From an uncultured Muribaculaceae bacterium (GTDB taxonomy: Bacteria > Bacteroidota > Bacteroidia > Bacteroidales > Muribaculaceae), in contig CAQFOZ010000029.1 in assembly GCA_948788915.1 (NCBI GenBank), positions 1 to 26,013 of the forward strand: a stretch of DNA of 26,013 nt, read 5' to 3'. Positions 24,571-26,013 of the stretch are shown in pieces. The position numbers and the translations under genes are program-made. The notes below the pieces were generated by a model that ran no database searches, was not told the origin of the DNA, and saw only the letters and a list, made by a program, of their open reading frames with translations. The first letter of the stretch is position 1. Each line of letters opens with the position of its first letter.

Positions 24571-24626
24571 ATAAGTATTCAAATTTAAACGATAGTAAGT
24601 GTATTTTTATCTTTTATACTTACTTA
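24571..24626. repeat. MITE-like element, family 1, copy C (56 bp)
   Basis: It begins ATAAGTATTC (lacking one GTAA unit relative to copies A and B), continues with the same CAAATTTAAACGATA block and a TCTTTTATACTTACT block, and ends ACTTACTTA at 24626. TAAGTAT and ATACTTA form its inverted ends. A TAAATTTG box on the minus strand (24587-24580) faces the prolyl isomerase gene, whose ATG is 16 bp beyond the element. It occupies most of the 92-bp gap to the next gene. Confidence 0.65.
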
Positions 24627-24646
24627 GCGCTTTAAAATATGTATTA

Positions 24647-25018
24647 TTAAAACGTTCCTGTTGGAAAAATTCTTTTATATATCCTTCTGAAATTATTGTC
24701 CGATTCACACAACTCAACCGATCTTTCTTTATAATCTTCTCCCCACAGAGCCTGCAGCAACGAACCGATATATTTCCTATCCCGGTCCCTGTCTATCGCA
24801 GATTCAACAAGCGGAGCTATCCATTGGTGATACTTCTCATCATTCACGGCATAAAGATATCTTGCAGTGCTACATAAAAACTGTCCTGACATGTCGGTCT
24901 GCTTCAATTTTTCAACAGCCTCCGAAATATCAAAATTATCAGATTCGGCATTGTCAACTATATGTTCGTAACATTCCATAGCAGCCTGATCCGCACTTTT
25001 AGTATTCTCGTCTGACAT
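24647..25018 (-). CDS. Unrecognised 123-residue acidic protein
   Basis: I do not recognise a family. The protein is soluble, has no signal peptide or membrane segment, and appears wholly helical. The N-terminal half is acidic (MSDENTKSADQAAMECYEHIVDNAESDN) and the C-terminal end basic (NNFRRIYKRIF). Repeated hydrophobic spacing in YEHIVDNAESDNFDISEAVEKLKQ and VESAIDRDRDRKYIGSLLQALWG could reflect helical-hairpin packing, but no clear repeat is visible. It is divergent from the cytidylate-kinase-like gene (66 bp between starts) and is separated from the downstream prolyl isomerase by repeat copy C. A -7-like box precedes it at 25051-25058. Confidence 0.75.
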   Translation of the reverse strand: MSDENTKSADQAAMECYEHIVDNAESDNFDISEAVEKLKQTDMSGQFLCSTARYLYAVNDEKYHQWIAPLVESAIDRDRDRKYIGSLLQALWGEDYKERSVELCESDNNFRRIYKRIFPTGTF

Positions 25019-25050
25019 AATCTATCTAACTTTCAGGATTGTTAATAATG

Positions 25051-25058
25051 CAAATTTA
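25051..25058 (-). promoter_or_regulatory. Candidate -7 box of the 123-residue protein gene
   Basis: TAAATTTG on the minus strand matches TAnnTTTG and would start transcription about 27 bases before the ATG at 25018. It faces away from the plus-strand box at 25073-25080. Confidence 0.42.
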
Positions 25059-25072
25059 CAAATAATTTTTCT

Positions 25073-25080
25073 TAATTTTG
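25073..25080 (+). promoter_or_regulatory. Candidate -7 box of the kinase gene, near-leaderless
   Basis: TAATTTTG matches TAnnTTTG and ends only four bases before the ATG at 25085. If used, transcription would start at or within a few bases of the start codon. No TTTG lies at the usual distance upstream. Confidence 0.42.
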
Positions 25081-25084
25081 CGAT

Positions 25085-25693
25085 ATGGAAAAATTTGTGA
25101 TTGTTATCGGGCGCCAATATGGAGCTGGAGGACGCAGGCTCGGCAAGCGTCTTGCCAAAGAACTGCATGTATCATATTACGACAAAGAACTACTTTCGGA
25201 GGCAGCCTCATCCATGGGATATACTACTGAAATATTTACAAATAAGGATGAAAAACGTCCCTCTTTTCTACGCTCCCTGCTCTCTTTCACTTATGGCAAC
25301 ATGAACGACACATCAAATCCGGATACATTGTCTGATGAAAATATCTATCGACTGCAAAGTGATGTTATTTCAAAGATCGCGGAAAGAGAATCCTGTATAA
25401 TTGTAGGAAGAACCGCCGATTATATTTTACGTAACCATCCGCATCTAATCAGCATATTCATTCATGCTCCTGAAAACCACCGCACAAAGGCACTTGTAGA
25501 AAGGAATGAAGCTGATACATTGGAGACTGCAGCCTCAATGATTCACAAAAAAGACAACTCCAGAGAGAGCTATTACAATTTTTTCACAAACCGGCACTGG
25601 GGGAAAGCAGACAACTATGATTTCAGTTTTGACTCTTCCAAAATATCTGAAGATAGTATTGTAACCTTAATTCTTAATATTTTAAACCAATAG
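25085..25693 (+). CDS. Cytidylate kinase-like family protein
   Basis: A 202-residue cytoplasmic P-loop protein of the cytidylate-kinase-like family. The N-terminus has IGRQYGAGGRRLGKRLAKEL (P-loop region, GAGGRRLGK in place of the GPxGSGK of Cmk) followed by YYDKELL. IAERESCIIVGRTADYILRNHP and IFIHAPENHRTKALVER form the second half (LID-like Arg residues). The enzyme class phosphorylates a nucleoside monophosphate or a related substrate, but the substrate of this branch is not established and it is not the housekeeping Cmk by its P-loop. The ATG at 25085 lies directly after a -7 box. It is divergent from the 123-residue gene. Confidence 0.88.
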   Translation: MEKFVIVIGRQYGAGGRRLGKRLAKELHVSYYDKELLSEAASSMGYTTEIFTNKDEKRPSFLRSLLSFTYGNMNDTSNPDTLSDENIYRLQSDVISKIAERESCIIVGRTADYILRNHPHLISIFIHAPENHRTKALVERNEADTLETAASMIHKKDNSRESYYNFFTNRHWGKADNYDFSFDSSKISEDSIVTLILNILNQ

Positions 25694-26013
25694 GCTCAAA
25701 GTTATTTAACAATGATCTAAATTACTACAGAGCTATGATCCTCCGGTATATCATACGACTTGGGGACGTTGTATTCACCCAACCGTCTGGTACAGCCCAA
25801 ACGCGGGGAGAGTCCACAAAAATAACTCTCAAAATTCCTCGAAAATAAATTTAAACAGTTTCTAAACTATTTCCCGTCATATTTATTATAACAATATAAA
25901 AGATTGACCAGTCTCTATTGTTATATTTACACAATTGTATCTCATTAGTATATCATTGATAAGTATGACATCGAAATTATTTAATGTATTGATTAGTCAA
26001 CGCATCTTTTTGT
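25694..26013. other. Non-coding tail with a family-2 repeat end and an inverted repeat
   Basis: No credible gene is seen in these 320 bases. A family-2 end (25847-25862, inverse of GAAACTGTTTAAATTT) is followed by TAA, and 18 bp inside it lies ACTCTCAAAAT as in the element at 11587. The matching left end is not clear; a weak candidate with a CTAAATT core lies near 25713-25731. The enclosed part (about 25755-25815) is notably GC-rich for an intergenic region and could fold (GAGAGT/ACTCTC at 25808-25813/25824-25829). A perfect 10-bp inverted repeat TATAACAATA/TATTGTTATA (25887-25896/25916-25925) lies further on, perhaps upstream of a gene beyond the window. Confidence 0.5.

Noticed and set aside
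25755..25815. Possible 6S, SRP or other known housekeeping RNA
   Set aside because: No recognisable conserved core of any of these RNAs was found by eye; kept only as an unassigned structured candidate.
25735..25848. 37-codon frame (MILRYIIRLGDVV...) in the right-hand intergenic region
   Set aside because: It runs into the family-2 repeat end, has no known motif and could arise by chance; a structured non-coding island explains the GC-rich stretch as well.
1..26013. CRISPR array, phage genes, toxin-antitoxin or defence system
   Set aside because: No regularly spaced repeats, no integrase, transposase, nuclease-methylase or toxin-like genes were seen on either strand.

Overview
The window looks like a chromosomal segment of a member of the Bacteroidales, most likely a Muribaculaceae-type gut bacterium; the family-level placement is inference. 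The reasons are the low-GC DNA, the gene content (DUF4494 next to a YggS-family gene, a DUF349 repeat protein, an FHS sugar permease, an IHF-like HU protein, an exported cyclophilin with an insertion, a patatin fused to a barrel domain), start codons without Shine-Dalgarno sequences, and several -7 boxes of the Bacteroidetes type TAnnTTTG. Almost all genes are core housekeeping genes.

Layout. The window opens with the 3' part of an initiator tRNA-Met and its terminator (1-82). A short RluA-type pseudouridine synthase (206-865) converges on an OmpA-family outer membrane protein (947-2161) through a bidirectional terminator. Minus-strand genes follow: transketolase, an FHS-family MFS permease, and a DUF4494-YggS operon. 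On the plus strand comes an operon of two half-length chromate transporters and folC (7317-9847). It converges on an RNase E/G gene. Then come, on the minus strand, a 29-residue mS38/COX24-like basic microprotein, an HU/IHF-like protein, and a DJ-1/YigZ pair overlapping by 4 bp. Divergent from these is an ApbE-RmuC operon (13980-16190), whose last stop codon overlaps that of a convergent patatin-barrel gene. The right part is mostly minus-strand: an unrecognised multi-span lipoprotein, a DUF349-SerB operon, an exported cyclophilin-type prolyl isomerase and an unrecognised 123-residue acidic protein. A cytidylate-kinase-like gene lies divergently at 25085.

The least expected content lies between the genes. 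Two families of short non-coding repeats with inverted ends are visible. Family 1 has ends ATAAGTAAGTATTC..., with copies at 13765, 18537 and 24571. Family 2 has ends GAGA(A/T)TGT(T/A)T..AATTT, with copies at 11587 and 18727 and one end at 25847. Both look like MITEs. Each family-1 end contains a TAAATTTG box facing outward. Two copies stop exactly 16 bp before the start codon of an exported-protein gene, so they may act as portable promoters. No phage, complete insertion sequence, CRISPR array, defence system or biosynthetic cluster was found.
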